A stretch of 35,670 bases of DNA from Acidobacteriota bacterium (GCA_003225335.1 QHZE01000247.1:1-35670); one strand, 5' to 3'. Numbered from the stretch's first letter, positions 21,455 to 30,431 are shown. Numbers and translations are program-made. Notes: generated from the sequence alone by a model not told the origin.

Positions 21455-23575
21455 TCACTTCAAGCGGTAGAGATAGCGCCGGATGGCGCCGTTGCCGGTC
21501 GCATTCGCAACCGGTCGGTAGAGGTAGCGCCGCGCCCCGCTCGGCTCACCTCTTTCGATACTCGACATGTGTACGAGCTGGAATTGCGCTCCATCATAGA
21601 TCGCCTCGACGGTCGCCCGTGACTCGGGCAAGGCCGAGACATACGCATAGCGCAGGCCCGCGTGGCGCATGCCGGTTACGATCGAGTCCGTCGTGGCTTC
21701 GGTATCCGCGGGGATCACGACCCGGCTGAGCGAGGGACCGAGGAGAGGATAGTACGCGGCATAGTCGCTCGAGGGTGGGCCATAACCGGTGTGATGCAGG
21801 AGCCCCTCGTGCTCCGGCAACGAAGTGACCAGCGGGTCCACACCCCACACGCGGTCGTAAAACTCCGCCCGCGCGCCCGGTTGGCGGGCCAAAGGCAGCA
21901 AGCCTTGATCGAACGTCACCAGGGCCGAGAAGACAGCCGCCCCTGCGAGGAGCGCGCTTCCCATCCGCCGTTGCGGCCGCGGCACAGCCAGCAGTGACCA
22001 GGGGAGAAAGGCGCAGCCGAGGCCGAAGAACGCCAGCAGGAATCGCGGTTCGTGCATCGTCAGCATCCACCAGGCCGGGAGCATGAACGCCGCCACCAAC
22101 CCATAGAGGAAGATCGGCTGCCGCCGCCCGCGCCGGGCCGCGAGCACAAGGCCAGGCACGACCCCAACTGCGAAAAGCATGCCGAACCCCGATCGGTCGT
22201 CGTGTGGCTCGATCAGAGGATAGAGTGGCCATGCTGCCGGGCCGGGCACGAACTCTCTATCGATCCGGCCGAAGTCGCTGACGAAGATGCCCCGGCCGAT
22301 CAGGGGAACCCCGGCAGGGTAGACGGGATTACCGTAGCGCGCCACATTACGGATCCACCACGGGGCCGTTACGAGGAGGAACATGAGCGCGGCGAGCGCG
22401 AGCCCCTTGGCTACAGCGTGAGCCTTCCCGTGGTGACGAGCGGACCAAAGCGTGGCGGCGATCACAAAGAGTGTCACGCCGGCCACACAGGGGAGCAGGG
22501 CTAGTTTGGTGGTGGCAGTCAGGCCCAGGCCGAGGCCGAGCCAGCCGAGACGGCCGGCCGTCCAAGTCGCCCCAGGGGCGCACGCCAGCGCAATCGTCGC
22601 CATTAAGAGACCTCCTCCGGCGACGTCGTTGGCCTGCGTCGTGCTCTGCATGACAACCATGGGCGCCAGCAGAAAGGCGCCGGCGGCAAGCCCTGCGGCG
22701 CCGCGGCCCAGGCCTGACCGCCGCGTGAAGGCGCCGGCGGCCATGCCACCGAGGAAGGCAAACGGCAATTGTCCGAGGTCGGCAAGACGCTCCCCGCCGG
22801 CGACCCGCATTAGTCCGTACCAGAGCTCCGACGTCCCCGGGTTCGCCAGCGCCCACGCGATCGGCGCCCGATCGAGGAAAGCGCCGAGATTCCCATCGTG
22901 CCAGAGAAAGACGGCGAGGGGTGCATGGTAGCTTATCGCGTCCCCCCCACCCGGAGGGTGCAGCAGGCTGAGTGCGGTGGAGACCAGAAGCAAGCTTGCG
23001 GCCAAACCCCCGGCCAGCAAGACCAAGCGGCCATGCCGCCCCGATATGACGTGCGGCTGATGCGGCCGCCAGCCCCGCCGCAGGCCAGCGCCAACTACGG
23101 CGGCCGCCGGAAGGGCAGACAGCAAAGGACCGAGCGGAGGGCGCAGCAGAGCCGTGCCGGTCCACGTGGCGATACCGCCGATTGCCGCGGCAGGCACGAC
23201 GATGAACGCAAGCGCGCTCAGGCCGAAGACGAGCGGCCGCTCATAGGGGGCGCCGGCGAACGAATCGCTCACTACCCAGGCGGCGAGCGACGCGGCGGCG
23301 ATCAGCGCGCACGCAGCCGCCGAATCGGCGCCACTCAGAGCCGTCCAATCGCCGCAGACAAAGTAACACGCCCGGGATTTCAGTCCGAGCAGGGCCGCGA
23401 CCGCATCCCGAAGGGGCGAGTGCATGGCAACGTACACGCCAAACGCTCCGGCCATCGCCGGAAGAGCAAGCCGGCGCGAGCGAGCGAAGGGGTGGCGAAT
23501 GACGGTGCGATGGCCTGAGTGCAGGCCGGTTGGAACGCCCGATATGCGATTCACGGTCTTCGCGTCGTTGCCCAT
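21455..23575 (-). CDS. Large multi-pass membrane protein, GT-C glycosyltransferase-like
   Basis: This protein of about 706 residues has roughly 12 membrane segments in the first 550 residues and a soluble C-terminal tail. The first large loop contains 'GGGDAISYHAPLAVFLWHDG', with an acidic residue after the early helices, where GT-C enzymes place their catalytic Asp. 'TTKLALLPCVAGVTLFVIA' and 'APWWIRNVARYGNPVYPAGV' match the GT39/PMT-like 'PWxIRN...GNPxYP' signature seen in many polysaccharide clusters. It probably moves a sugar from a polyprenyl-phosphate donor on the periplasmic side, or polymerises units. The tail ends with a short internal duplication ('GARRYLYRPVANATGNGAIRRYLYR' shows RRYLYR twice). 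The ATG at 23575 with GGAG six bases before it replaces the longer track start. Confidence 0.75.
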   Translation of the reverse strand: MGNDAKTVNRISGVPTGLHSGHRTVIRHPFARSRRLALPAMAGAFGVYVAMHSPLRDAVAALLGLKSRACYFVCGDWTALSGADSAAACALIAAASLAAWVVSDSFAGAPYERPLVFGLSALAFIVVPAAAIGGIATWTGTALLRPPLGPLLSALPAAAVVGAGLRRGWRPHQPHVISGRHGRLVLLAGGLAASLLLVSTALSLLHPPGGGDAISYHAPLAVFLWHDGNLGAFLDRAPIAWALANPGTSELWYGLMRVAGGERLADLGQLPFAFLGGMAAGAFTRRSGLGRGAAGLAAGAFLLAPMVVMQSTTQANDVAGGGLLMATIALACAPGATWTAGRLGWLGLGLGLTATTKLALLPCVAGVTLFVIAATLWSARHHGKAHAVAKGLALAALMFLLVTAPWWIRNVARYGNPVYPAGVPLIGRGIFVSDFGRIDREFVPGPAAWPLYPLIEPHDDRSGFGMLFAVGVVPGLVLAARRGRRQPIFLYGLVAAFMLPAWWMLTMHEPRFLLAFFGLGCAFLPWSLLAVPRPQRRMGSALLAGAAVFSALVTFDQGLLPLARQPGARAEFYDRVWGVDPLVTSLPEHEGLLHHTGYGPPSSDYAAYYPLLGPSLSRVVIPADTEATTDSIVTGMRHAGLRYAYVSALPESRATVEAIYDGAQFQLVHMSSIERGEPSGARRYLYRPVANATGNGAIRRYLYRLK

Positions 23576-23748
23576 GAAAGCTCCATCAGACTTTCTGAAT
23601 CGCGGATAGTAGCGATGGACCTGGCGCCGATGCGCGCTGGCCCCGCATAGCCGCAATCAAAAAATCTCGCCGCAGTCTCACATGTGCGGCGCACACCCAA
23701 AGCACATGAAAATGTGTCCCGCTGGGGAATGGTGAAGCAATGGTGCAG

Positions 23749-23968
23749 CTAGGCCCTCTTGGTGGACACAAAGTTCACAAAATGGTCAAATTTTTGCGTC
23801 ATCGCGGGCGCAGGTTCGGAGTTCAGCCTTCAGGCTGCACTGGCGCCGGGCAGGCTAAAGCCTGAACTCCAAACGGGCCGTGCCACGATGGCTTCGTGGC
23901 ATGGCCGTCCCGGCCATGATACAAAACTTGACCGATTTGTGAACCTTGCGTCCAGCAAGTGGACCTAG
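23749..23968. mobile_element. CTAG-ended MITE-like element, copy 2 (220 bp)
   Basis: Its left end (CTAGGCCCTCTTGGTGGACA) and right end in reverse complement (CTAGGTCCACTTGCTGGACG) match the ends of the 5143-5445 element. The right interior again carries the CATGGCCGTCCCGGCCATG hairpin and CACGATGGCTTCGTGG. The left interior differs and has a TTCAGCCTTCAGGCTGCACTG/GGCTAAAGCCTGAACTCC palindrome. It fills most of the 459-base gap 23576-24034 between two cluster genes; the rest of the gap shows nothing. Confidence 0.8.
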
Positions 23969-24034
23969 TTGCCCCACTCGGTATTCTCGGAACAGAGACG
24001 CGGAGGCCGTCCCTGGAAGCGTGCACTCCCAGGT

Positions 24035-25900
24035 TTACTGCGCGTTCGCCCGATTCTTGGCAGCCCTTAAGATTGGGATGAGATCACCCCGGATAATGAG
24101 GTCCGAGATTTCAAGCTGTTCGAGGGCGCCGCGTCTCCGTTCCTCCAGCTGCCCGCAGTCTAGCGTTCGGCCCGTTTCAGCCTCGTAACAGGCGGAAGCT
24201 GAGATTCCGCCGAAGTGATTGATAAAGTAGTGGAGTCCATCCGCGAAGCTGCCGTCCCTGAATACGACCAAAGAGTCTTTCCCCTGGGTTAAATCCCTGC
24301 CGAACATCACGCTACTATCGTCGACGATACCAAGAAGACTGAGCAAGGTCGGAGCAATGTCGAGGTGCCCGCCAGTGACATTTCTGACTCCGGCGCCTTG
24401 CGCGTAGGGAAGCCGGATAAACAGCGGCACTCTTTTTCTGAAACAAAAGGAGTCGTACTCGCTCGACTCTGCGAATCCAAAGAGGCGGGCAAGTTCGGGT
24501 CCCTTCATGAAAGCCTGATGATCGCCGTACAGCACGAGAAGAGACTTCTCCAGCAGACCACTCTCTCGCAACTGATCGACGAACTCACCGAACGCGCGAT
24601 CGAAGTAGTGAACCGAATGCAGATAGTTACCAAGCAGGCTCCCCTCCAACTCGCCCAGATTCAGGGTGCGGTGTTTCTCCGGCACTTCGAAAGGGTCGTG
24701 GTTTGAGGAGGTGAGAAGATAAGCCAGGAAGGGTTCTGTCTGTGCCTTCAGGATGGGAATTGTCTGGGCAAAGAACTCTCTATCTGCCAACCATGGCCCA
24801 ATGCGGTCAAGAATTTTGTAGTCTTCTTCGAAGAAAGACCGCTGAAAACCAAGCCGCGGGTGCATTTGATTCATGTACCACATGGCACCGGACTCTCCGC
24901 AGGCAGACAACGTCGAGTAACCATCGTGGGACAAGGTCGCCGGGAGTCCGTAATAGTGATTCCCGGAATAGCGGCTTTCTGCAACCGCCCCCGTGGGCAG
25001 CGGATGCAAGGATTGAAATGAAATGAACTCACCGTCAGACGTCGTTGCCAAATGAGTCTGATCGTAGAAGTTCACAAAGTAGAGACTCTCTTTTGCAAAC
25101 GCGGAAAGTCTGGGCGTGATGAGCTGTCCCCTGATTTCGAGCCCGATCGGAAAGGTCTGCAGGGACTCTGCCATAATCACAATCACGTTTCGACCGCGCG
25201 CACTTCCAAATAGATTTGAGGAAGAGGCATCGCTCCTCTCGCGTTTGCCGCCAACGAAACGGAGGACGCGTTGGTGTTCGGACTCTCCAATGCCACGGCT
25301 GCGCGAGGCTACGTGAATCATGGCATCGCCGAAATAGTAGGCCGGCAAACCTACCGTCGCAGCAACTTCGCGTTGGAGGTTCGTATACGCAGATACCAGA
25401 TTCTTATCCTGCCATACCAGGCGCACAGTGGGCGCAGCGAAGACAATACCCAAAACCAGCAATCCCCAGCAGAGACGTTTTCTATAGCTGCGATCGAGAA
25501 GAGCAACGCTTCGGCAGAACGCCAGGTAGTAAGGTAAGATCAGAATCCCAACAACGATGATCGGCATGATATTGCCATAGAAACGAAAATGCACGGCATT
25601 GACGAGGACCAGCATACTCAGGGCGAGATTAAGCAAAAGTAAGATCATGAAGCGCGAGACTCGAGGAAATAAGAGAAGCGGCGCAAACAATAACACCAGG
25701 CTCGCGAGTGTCGCGGTAAACATGTCGGGGTGAGCAAGAAGCCACCGCCCGAGTGGTTCTTCCGGGGCCCACGAAAGACTGCGCAGCGACGCGCCGAAGC
25801 AGACCAGCTTGGCCCACAGAGACGTTATTCCCCAGACCAAAGGGCCGATTTCAACCAGCCAAACACGAGGAGAATTTATACGCATGCGTACCGGTCTCAT
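24035..25900 (-). CDS. LtaS-like membrane sulfatase-fold transferase (phosphoglycerol transferase family)
   Basis: This 621-residue protein has about five N-terminal membrane helices (residues 15-165) and an extracytoplasmic alkaline-phosphatase/sulfatase-fold domain (about 235-560). It matches lipoteichoic-acid synthase in its metal site: Glu245 in 'NVIVIMAESLQTF', the Thr nucleophile near 287 in 'LATTSDGEFIS', His401 in 'TSSNHDPF', and Asp460-His461 in 'VLYGDHQAF'. LtaS and OpgB-type enzymes move phosphoglycerol or similar groups onto glycans or lipids outside the inner membrane. In this cluster it may decorate the polysaccharide with a phospho-polyol or phospho-amine; a metal-dependent phosphatase is the alternative. 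ATGs at 25900 and 25885 are both possible starts. A family B hairpin lies just upstream. Confidence 0.88.
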   Translation of the reverse strand: MRPVRMRINSPRVWLVEIGPLVWGITSLWAKLVCFGASLRSLSWAPEEPLGRWLLAHPDMFTATLASLVLLFAPLLLFPRVSRFMILLLLNLALSMLVLVNAVHFRFYGNIMPIIVVGILILPYYLAFCRSVALLDRSYRKRLCWGLLVLGIVFAAPTVRLVWQDKNLVSAYTNLQREVAATVGLPAYYFGDAMIHVASRSRGIGESEHQRVLRFVGGKRERSDASSSNLFGSARGRNVIVIMAESLQTFPIGLEIRGQLITPRLSAFAKESLYFVNFYDQTHLATTSDGEFISFQSLHPLPTGAVAESRYSGNHYYGLPATLSHDGYSTLSACGESGAMWYMNQMHPRLGFQRSFFEEDYKILDRIGPWLADREFFAQTIPILKAQTEPFLAYLLTSSNHDPFEVPEKHRTLNLGELEGSLLGNYLHSVHYFDRAFGEFVDQLRESGLLEKSLLVLYGDHQAFMKGPELARLFGFAESSEYDSFCFRKRVPLFIRLPYAQGAGVRNVTGGHLDIAPTLLSLLGIVDDSSVMFGRDLTQGKDSLVVFRDGSFADGLHYFINHFGGISASACYEAETGRTLDCGQLEERRRGALEQLEISDLIIRGDLIPILRAAKNRANAQ

Positions 25901-25911
25901 GGGGTTGTTTT

Positions 25912-25990
25912 ATTTTCTTCGCGTCCTTCGCGGCTTCGCGGTGAATGCCGGGCTGGACTTTCACCGCGAAGGACACGAAGAAAACGCGAA
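25912..25990. repeat. Family B hairpin between GT4 and LtaS-like genes
   Basis: CTTCGCGGTGAA (25934-25945) pairs perfectly with TTCACCGCGAAG (25960-25971), and the flanking GTCCTTCG and CGAAGGAC-type units extend the pairing. It occupies almost the whole 101-base gap. Confidence 0.8.
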
Positions 25991-26001
25991 GGACTTTTCA
26001 G

Positions 26002-27267
26002 TTAGGGGATTCTAACGAGTCCGCGTGGTTGCCCGTGACCCGTCAGATTCTGATAAAGCGTCTCGTACGCCACGATCGACCTTTCCCAACTGAGATTAGC
26101 GTGTGCCCAGGCGCGGGCACGCGCCGCCAGCGCGGTGCGTTGTTCCGGGTGGGCCAGAAGCTGAGCGATTGCGTCGCAGAACTGCGGGTCAGACTCGGCA
26201 ACGAAAACGTGCTCACCATCGACAACATCGAGGCCCTCGACGGCAAGCGGCGACGCGATTACAGCTTTGCCGGCAGCAAGCGCCTCCAGCACTTTAACGC
26301 GCATCCCGCCGCCGAGACGGAGTGGCACGACCACAAGGGCGGCGCGATCGAGATAGGGCGTCACATCCGGAACAGGTCCGGTCACGATAACGTTAGCGTT
26401 GGCCATCTGGCGTACCCGGGGCGCCGGCTGTTCTCCGACGATGTGCAGGACTAGTTCCGGAAAGCGCGCCTGCACTCGCGGAAAGATCGCGCTGATGAGA
26501 CGCACGGCGGCGTCCGCGTTCGGCGGATGCCCGAAGTTTCCGACGAAGAGCAGGCTCGGCGGCGAGTGCCCAAGGGGGTTGAGCGGGTGTTCCGGAAGCG
26601 CCATCCCGAGCGGGATCCGCACAATTGGCGTGTGTGGCGCGAAAGGCGCAAGCACCAGCCGGTCACGCTCGGTGAGCGCGACGACGGCTTGGACCTGCCC
26701 GATGACCGCTCCTTCAAACCGCTCCCAGGCACGCCAACTAAGCCAATAAGGCAGCCGCGCGAGGCCGCGGCGTGAATCCAGCAGGTCGCGAGCCACTTGC
26801 GCTCCCGGTTCATACTCGGTGAGCACGCGTGGCGCAGGGCAGCCGTCAAGAGCGGAAAGATACTGCCCCATCACGTGGTATTCGATCTGCACGATATCAG
26901 GCCGCCACGTTCGGGCGAGCGCGCGGAGTCGCGGGCCGTATGCCGCAACCGAGGAACCGGCGGCCCATAAGGGTCTGGCCCGGAGCAACGAGTTGAGACG
27001 TGACCATCCCTCGGCCAGGGAAAAGCCGGGATCGGGCCGCATGACCTCTTCCACCAGCTCGCACCGCTCCTGCAAGGTGGTGTCCAGAGGCGGATCTGAC
27101 GGGGCGCGCAGATACAGCAGGGCGACGCGATGCCGGGTAGCCAGTTTTACCAACAGCTGCGCCGTCGCTCGACCGCCTCCATGTCGCGCGTCCAGCCGTG
27201 GAGGAAACGGGAGCAGAAAGAGCAGCCGTTTCGGGCGGAGCCCAGGCCGCGTCAACTGCGCATCCAC
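26002..27267 (-). CDS. GT4 family glycosyltransferase (group 1, GT-B fold)
   Basis: This protein of about 421 residues has an N-terminal domain starting 'RLLFLLPFPPRLDARHGGGR', an acceptor-side glycine-rich loop as in GT4 enzymes. The C-terminal donor domain carries 'SLLFVGNFGHPPNADAAVRL' and 'LVLHIVGEQPAPRVRQMA'. The EX7E-like region reads 'VVPLRLGGGMRVKVLEALAA' followed by 'GKAVIASPLAVEGL'. The GGG-x-K-x-LEA pattern closely resembles TIGR03087/WcaC-like 'stp1/WcaI' transferases found in exopolysaccharide loci. The track start at 27384 would overlap the upstream gene by 133 bases; a GTG at 27267 or a TTG at 27255 (TTGA overlap) is more likely. It is translated in step with the APH-fold kinase gene. 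Confidence 0.88.
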   Translation of the reverse strand: MDAQLTRPGLRPKRLLFLLPFPPRLDARHGGGRATAQLLVKLATRHRVALLYLRAPSDPPLDTTLQERCELVEEVMRPDPGFSLAEGWSRLNSLLRARPLWAAGSSVAAYGPRLRALARTWRPDIVQIEYHVMGQYLSALDGCPAPRVLTEYEPGAQVARDLLDSRRGLARLPYWLSWRAWERFEGAVIGQVQAVVALTERDRLVLAPFAPHTPIVRIPLGMALPEHPLNPLGHSPPSLLFVGNFGHPPNADAAVRLISAIFPRVQARFPELVLHIVGEQPAPRVRQMANANVIVTGPVPDVTPYLDRAALVVVPLRLGGGMRVKVLEALAAGKAVIASPLAVEGLDVVDGEHVFVAESDPQFCDAIAQLLAHPEQRTALAARARAWAHANLSWERSIVAYETLYQNLTGHGQPRGLVRIP

Positions 27268-28790
27268 GTCTTGAAACGGCGCCGGTGCAGCTGTTGAACT
27301 ATCGCGAAAAACGGTCCTAAGCCGCAGGCCCTCCCCAACCGATGCTCGTTGGCCGCATGGTGTAACCAGCACGCATGAAAACACAACTCGGCAACCTCAT
27401 CCGGGATTTCGACGGCGCATCTGAGGCGCCCCAGGAATCGCGTCACCGCTTTAGCGTAGACGCCACCCGGGACAAAGCACGCCTCGAAAGCCTTCGGCCT
27501 GTCAACGTAGCCCCGTGCCGCGGCGGCAGCGTCGGTCATGGCATAGAGGAAGTCGACGAGCGGGAAGCCTTCCTCGCGAGCTCCGTCCCAATCGATGACG
27601 CCCAGGCGCCCCTGCTCCATCAGGAAGACGTTGCGCATCGTCAGGTCATTGTGTGTGGCGACGAGCGGGACCGGCATGCCTGCGACTGCGGCACAACGCT
27701 CGGTGAGCCAATCCCGGTATTCCCTGCCCCGCTCGAGGAGCGGCGCAAGAAGGGTCGCCGGCGCGAGGAGCTCCCGATCCAGCAGCCCGAGATCCAGAGG
27801 CCGGATCGAGACAGTGGACCGGTTCCAGCGCTCGAGCCAGGCGACCAGGAGGTCCATGTGCTCAAGCAGCCGCTTTGGCCGCGCGGCGAGCAGTGAGGCC
27901 ATGGGCCGACCGCAAACTACGGTTTGGAGCAACACGGGATGATCGTTAATTTGCCCCAGGAGCAGAGGCTCTGGGACCTCGGCGCCGGCACTCCGCGCAC
28001 TCGGCCCGAGGCGGGCGAGGGTTGCGGCCTCGGCGACGCGGTCGCCAGCCATTGTCGCCGTGAGATTCATCTTGGCGATCGCCGAGGGCTGGGCGTCCCT
28101 TCCCGGAAAGCGGTGGAGGACGACTGCGCCGTCCTGCCCCCGCCAGCTGGAGCTGATGACAGCGCTGCCAGGCTGCTGGCCTCCATGGTCCAGCTGGAAC
28201 AGCCAATCGAAGAGAGGGCGAGCCCCTGGACGGTGCGCGACGAATCCGGCCGAAGGGAGCAGGTCCCCAAGGAGTTTTTGGACAGCAGGGAGGCGAAGCC
28301 CTATCATGGCCAGGCGACGTCCCCAGGGCGGCAGCGGCAGCAACTTCGAGAAGGCATATTGGGCCGGTACGGCAGTGAGGGGTACGAGATAACGGCTCGA
28401 CGCCCGGTTGGGGAGGTGAAGGATCGGTGGTCCGATCGCCAGGCCATGGCGGCGCAGCAGGCTCTTGACTCTTGACCGCCACCGTGGCGGGGCGAGCACA
28501 TATGCCACTCCATCCGTCTCAAGCTTCTGAGCCAATGATTGTGCGGCCTCTTCGAGCCAGCCGGACGTACGGCACTCCGTTACAGTCGGGGCCAGAATGA
28601 CGAGATCTGCGTACTTGTCATCCTGCGCCCGAGGCACAGGAAGCAATACGGCCGGAGAGTTGCTCCCTATCACAAGGGACTGGTTGCTGTTGCCATCCGG
28701 GTGGAGCAGTTCAAGCAGAGAAGTGCGCGTTGTCTCCCCCCTTTCATCCGCTGTCGCGGAGTTCAGCGTTGGCGTTGCGTGTTGAACCAT
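27252..28790 (-). CDS. APH-fold kinase with an extra N-terminal domain
   Basis: This 512-residue protein has a C-terminal aminoglycoside-phosphotransferase/choline-kinase fold. The catalytic loop 'VATHNDLTMRNVFLMEQGRL' carries the HxDxxxxN motif, and 'GVIDWDGAREEGFPLVDFLY' carries the metal-binding Asp. The N-terminal 250 or so residues are not kinase-like: 'YADLVILAPTVTEC' and 'DGVAYVLAPPRWRSRVKSLLRRHGL' resemble the end of a methyltransferase-type Rossmann domain, though no SAM motif I is clear. In polysaccharide loci such proteins probably phosphorylate a sugar or lipid intermediate, not an antibiotic. The overlap with the GT4 gene links their expression. The ATG at 28790 has only a distant GAGG, so the start is reasonable but not proven. 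Confidence 0.82.
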   Translation of the reverse strand: MVQHATPTLNSATADERGETTRTSLLELLHPDGNSNQSLVIGSNSPAVLLPVPRAQDDKYADLVILAPTVTECRTSGWLEEAAQSLAQKLETDGVAYVLAPPRWRSRVKSLLRRHGLAIGPPILHLPNRASSRYLVPLTAVPAQYAFSKLLPLPPWGRRLAMIGLRLPAVQKLLGDLLPSAGFVAHRPGARPLFDWLFQLDHGGQQPGSAVISSSWRGQDGAVVLHRFPGRDAQPSAIAKMNLTATMAGDRVAEAATLARLGPSARSAGAEVPEPLLLGQINDHPVLLQTVVCGRPMASLLAARPKRLLEHMDLLVAWLERWNRSTVSIRPLDLGLLDRELLAPATLLAPLLERGREYRDWLTERCAAVAGMPVPLVATHNDLTMRNVFLMEQGRLGVIDWDGAREEGFPLVDFLYAMTDAAAAARGYVDRPKAFEACFVPGGVYAKAVTRFLGRLRCAVEIPDEVAELCFHACWLHHAANEHRLGRACGLGPFFAIVQQLHRRRFKTWMRS

Positions 28791-28794
28791 GGGT

Positions 28795-28997
28795 GAGACG
28801 TCCTCACACTGGCTTCGCCAGCGATGGGCACGACCTCAGTCGTGCCGGAAGAAAGGGGGCGATAAGGGAGGGCACGGCTTCAGCCGTGCCGTTAGGTTTT
28901 CTTGGTGGACACAAAGTTCACAATTCGGTCAAGTTTTGTATCATGGCCGGGACGGCCGTGCCACGAAACCATCGTGGCACGGGCGTCTCGCCCGTGA
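28795..28997. repeat. Hairpin cluster and single-ended CTAG-element copy
   Basis: CTGGC-TTC-GCCAG and two perfect 8-bp stems, GGCACGAC-CTCA-GTCGTGCC and GGCACGGC-TTCA-GCCGTGCC, lie at about 28810-28890. From 28892 a single end of the CTAG family follows (CTTGGTGGACACAAAGTTCA). It continues through GTATCATGGCCGGGACGGCC and CACGGGCGTCTCGCCCGTG to about 28997, matching the right half of the 5143-5445 copy in reverse orientation. No opposite end was found before 29211. The 28998-29210 rest shows nothing. Confidence 0.7.
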
Positions 28998-29210
28998 CTC
29001 ACTTGGCGGTATGAGGCTGCTCGCCATAGATTGGCGATTTGCCGCAGAGGCCCAAAAGGGCGACAGTGACCAGGACACCGCGGAGTGTGCGACTGGATTG
29101 TCGAGAAGATGACTGAGCGCCGAAGGTGCGGCAGACGCGGATTGTCGGTCCTTCGCGCCTCAGATTACGGGTCCTGGCGGCCCCGGCCCTCACGGCCCTG
29201 ACGGGCGGGG

Positions 29211-30431
29211 CTATTCACTGGCGGGCTTCGGCTCTGGCTCAGGCATGGCGTCAGCGGTGCCGAAACACTGGCTTCGCCAGCGAGCAACATACCGCTGCCA
29301 TATCCGGTCAATCACGTCGGCGCGGACAGCATCCTTGGGCTGCGTCGTATCCAGAATTTCAAGCTGCGGAATGCGCCCTTCCAGAGCCAGAAAGTGCTGC
29401 CGCCATTCCTCCAATTGCCGCGGGTTGTACTCGCCCTTCCGCGCATGCATCACTTCGCCAGGCGCATTCAACACCAGTACCATGTCGGGGCCAGGGCAGG
29501 CGTGGCGATCCAACCGGCGAGATGCCCGCCTCAGCCAGTTGAGGCGTTCAGGATGCGGTAACACCAACAGGCGGCCTAGAAAGACCAGCCCCGGCACGTG
29601 GAGGCGGGCAATGTGCCGGAGCAGGCCACCGGTCAGCCCCATGTAGACCAGGCGCACAGGAAAAATAAACGAGTGCTGGATCCCCATCGCCAACGTCGAT
29701 TTACCCGCGCCATCCGGGCCCAGGAGCGCGATGCTCAGCCCGCGGCGGCGGCGCAGGTCCCACAGTTTGTCCATCAGGCGTGACCTGCGGAGGACGAACA
29801 TCTGCCACGGCCCGATGGAGTCCTGCCGCATCCACGCCGTCGTCAGAGGAGGCGCCAATTGCTCCAAGGTGATCCAATCGCCGCGGGAGACGGACTCCGT
29901 CATACGCGCCGGCGTCCATCCGGCGGGGCAGACCGCTTCGACGACCCGGGCCAGGGGGCTATCCGCGCGCACCGCCGCCACCAGTTCCTCCAAACGCTTC
30001 CTGTGACGAGGTGCGATGGCCCCTTTGTCCAAGAGGCAGTGCAACAGCAGCACCCAAAAAGCGTCGTCGAGGGCCAGGACGACCGCACCGTCGCGCTGAC
30101 GCCTCGCCAAACATCCTCTCTCGGCCCGTGTCCGAAGAGCAGAGTGGGGGCCGAAGGACAATTCGGTGACCAGATCGAGCCAGATCCAGCAGTCTGTGGG
30201 CCGATGATAGCTGAGAAAGCAGGTATGTACGCCATGGTTTCGCGTCGGAAGCGGCGCAAACCCGCACGCCTCCATAACCCGCCGCACGCTTTCAATATGA
30301 GCAGGGTCGACGAGCAGATCGACATCACCACCCGAGGGCGTGCCGAAATCGGCCGGAGTGCGCAGCAGGCACCAGCGCACACCCGCCTCCTCGAAAGCGA
30401 GAAACACGGCTTCCAGCACCGGGTGCAGCAT
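29211..30431 (-). CDS. Nucleotidyltransferase-like / P-loop kinase fusion
   Basis: This 406-residue protein has two parts. Residues 1-170 look like a nucleotidyltransferase-fold domain: 'GVRWCLLRTPADFG' then 'GGDVDLLVD' with Asp36 and Asp38 as the DxD pair, and 'CWIWLDLVTE' as a possible third acidic strand. Residues 230-385 are a thymidylate-kinase-like P-loop domain with Walker A 'GPDGAGKS' (238-245) and 'DMVLVLNAPGEVMHARKGEY' as the Walker B/LID region. This architecture is found in polysaccharide gene clusters. It probably phosphorylates a nucleotide or glycan terminus; the substrate is unknown. The ATG has AAGG eight bases upstream. The C-terminus ('DAMPEPEPKPASE') is low-complexity, and just before it the DNA carries the CTGGCTTCGCCAG palindrome also found at 28810. 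Confidence 0.82.
   Translation of the reverse strand: MLHPVLEAVFLAFEEAGVRWCLLRTPADFGTPSGGDVDLLVDPAHIESVRRVMEACGFAPLPTRNHGVHTCFLSYHRPTDCWIWLDLVTELSFGPHSALRTRAERGCLARRQRDGAVVLALDDAFWVLLLHCLLDKGAIAPRHRKRLEELVAAVRADSPLARVVEAVCPAGWTPARMTESVSRGDWITLEQLAPPLTTAWMRQDSIGPWQMFVLRRSRLMDKLWDLRRRRGLSIALLGPDGAGKSTLAMGIQHSFIFPVRLVYMGLTGGLLRHIARLHVPGLVFLGRLLVLPHPERLNWLRRASRRLDRHACPGPDMVLVLNAPGEVMHARKGEYNPRQLEEWRQHFLALEGRIPQLEILDTTQPKDAVRADVIDRIWQRYVARWRSQCFGTADAMPEPEPKPASE

Noticed and set aside
21078-21470. Plus-strand ORF (130 aa) in the 576-base gap
   Set aside because: It begins in a family G/B repeat, has no ribosome-binding site or recognisable domain, and overlaps the end of the convergent gene.
22347-23165. 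Minus-strand ORF (272 aa) within the GT-C-like gene
   Set aside because: Out-of-frame shadow, rich in Arg/Pro/Ala, inside a long hydrophobic reading frame that explains the region.
27268-27384. Extended N-terminus of the GT4 gene in the ORF track
   Set aside because: It would overlap the kinase gene by 133 bases and adds residues without similarity to the GT4 fold, so a start at 27267 or 27255 is preferred.
27252-28790. Aminoglycoside resistance gene
   Set aside because: The APH fold is shared with choline, homoserine and sugar kinases; the extra domain and glycan-cluster context argue against antibiotic resistance.
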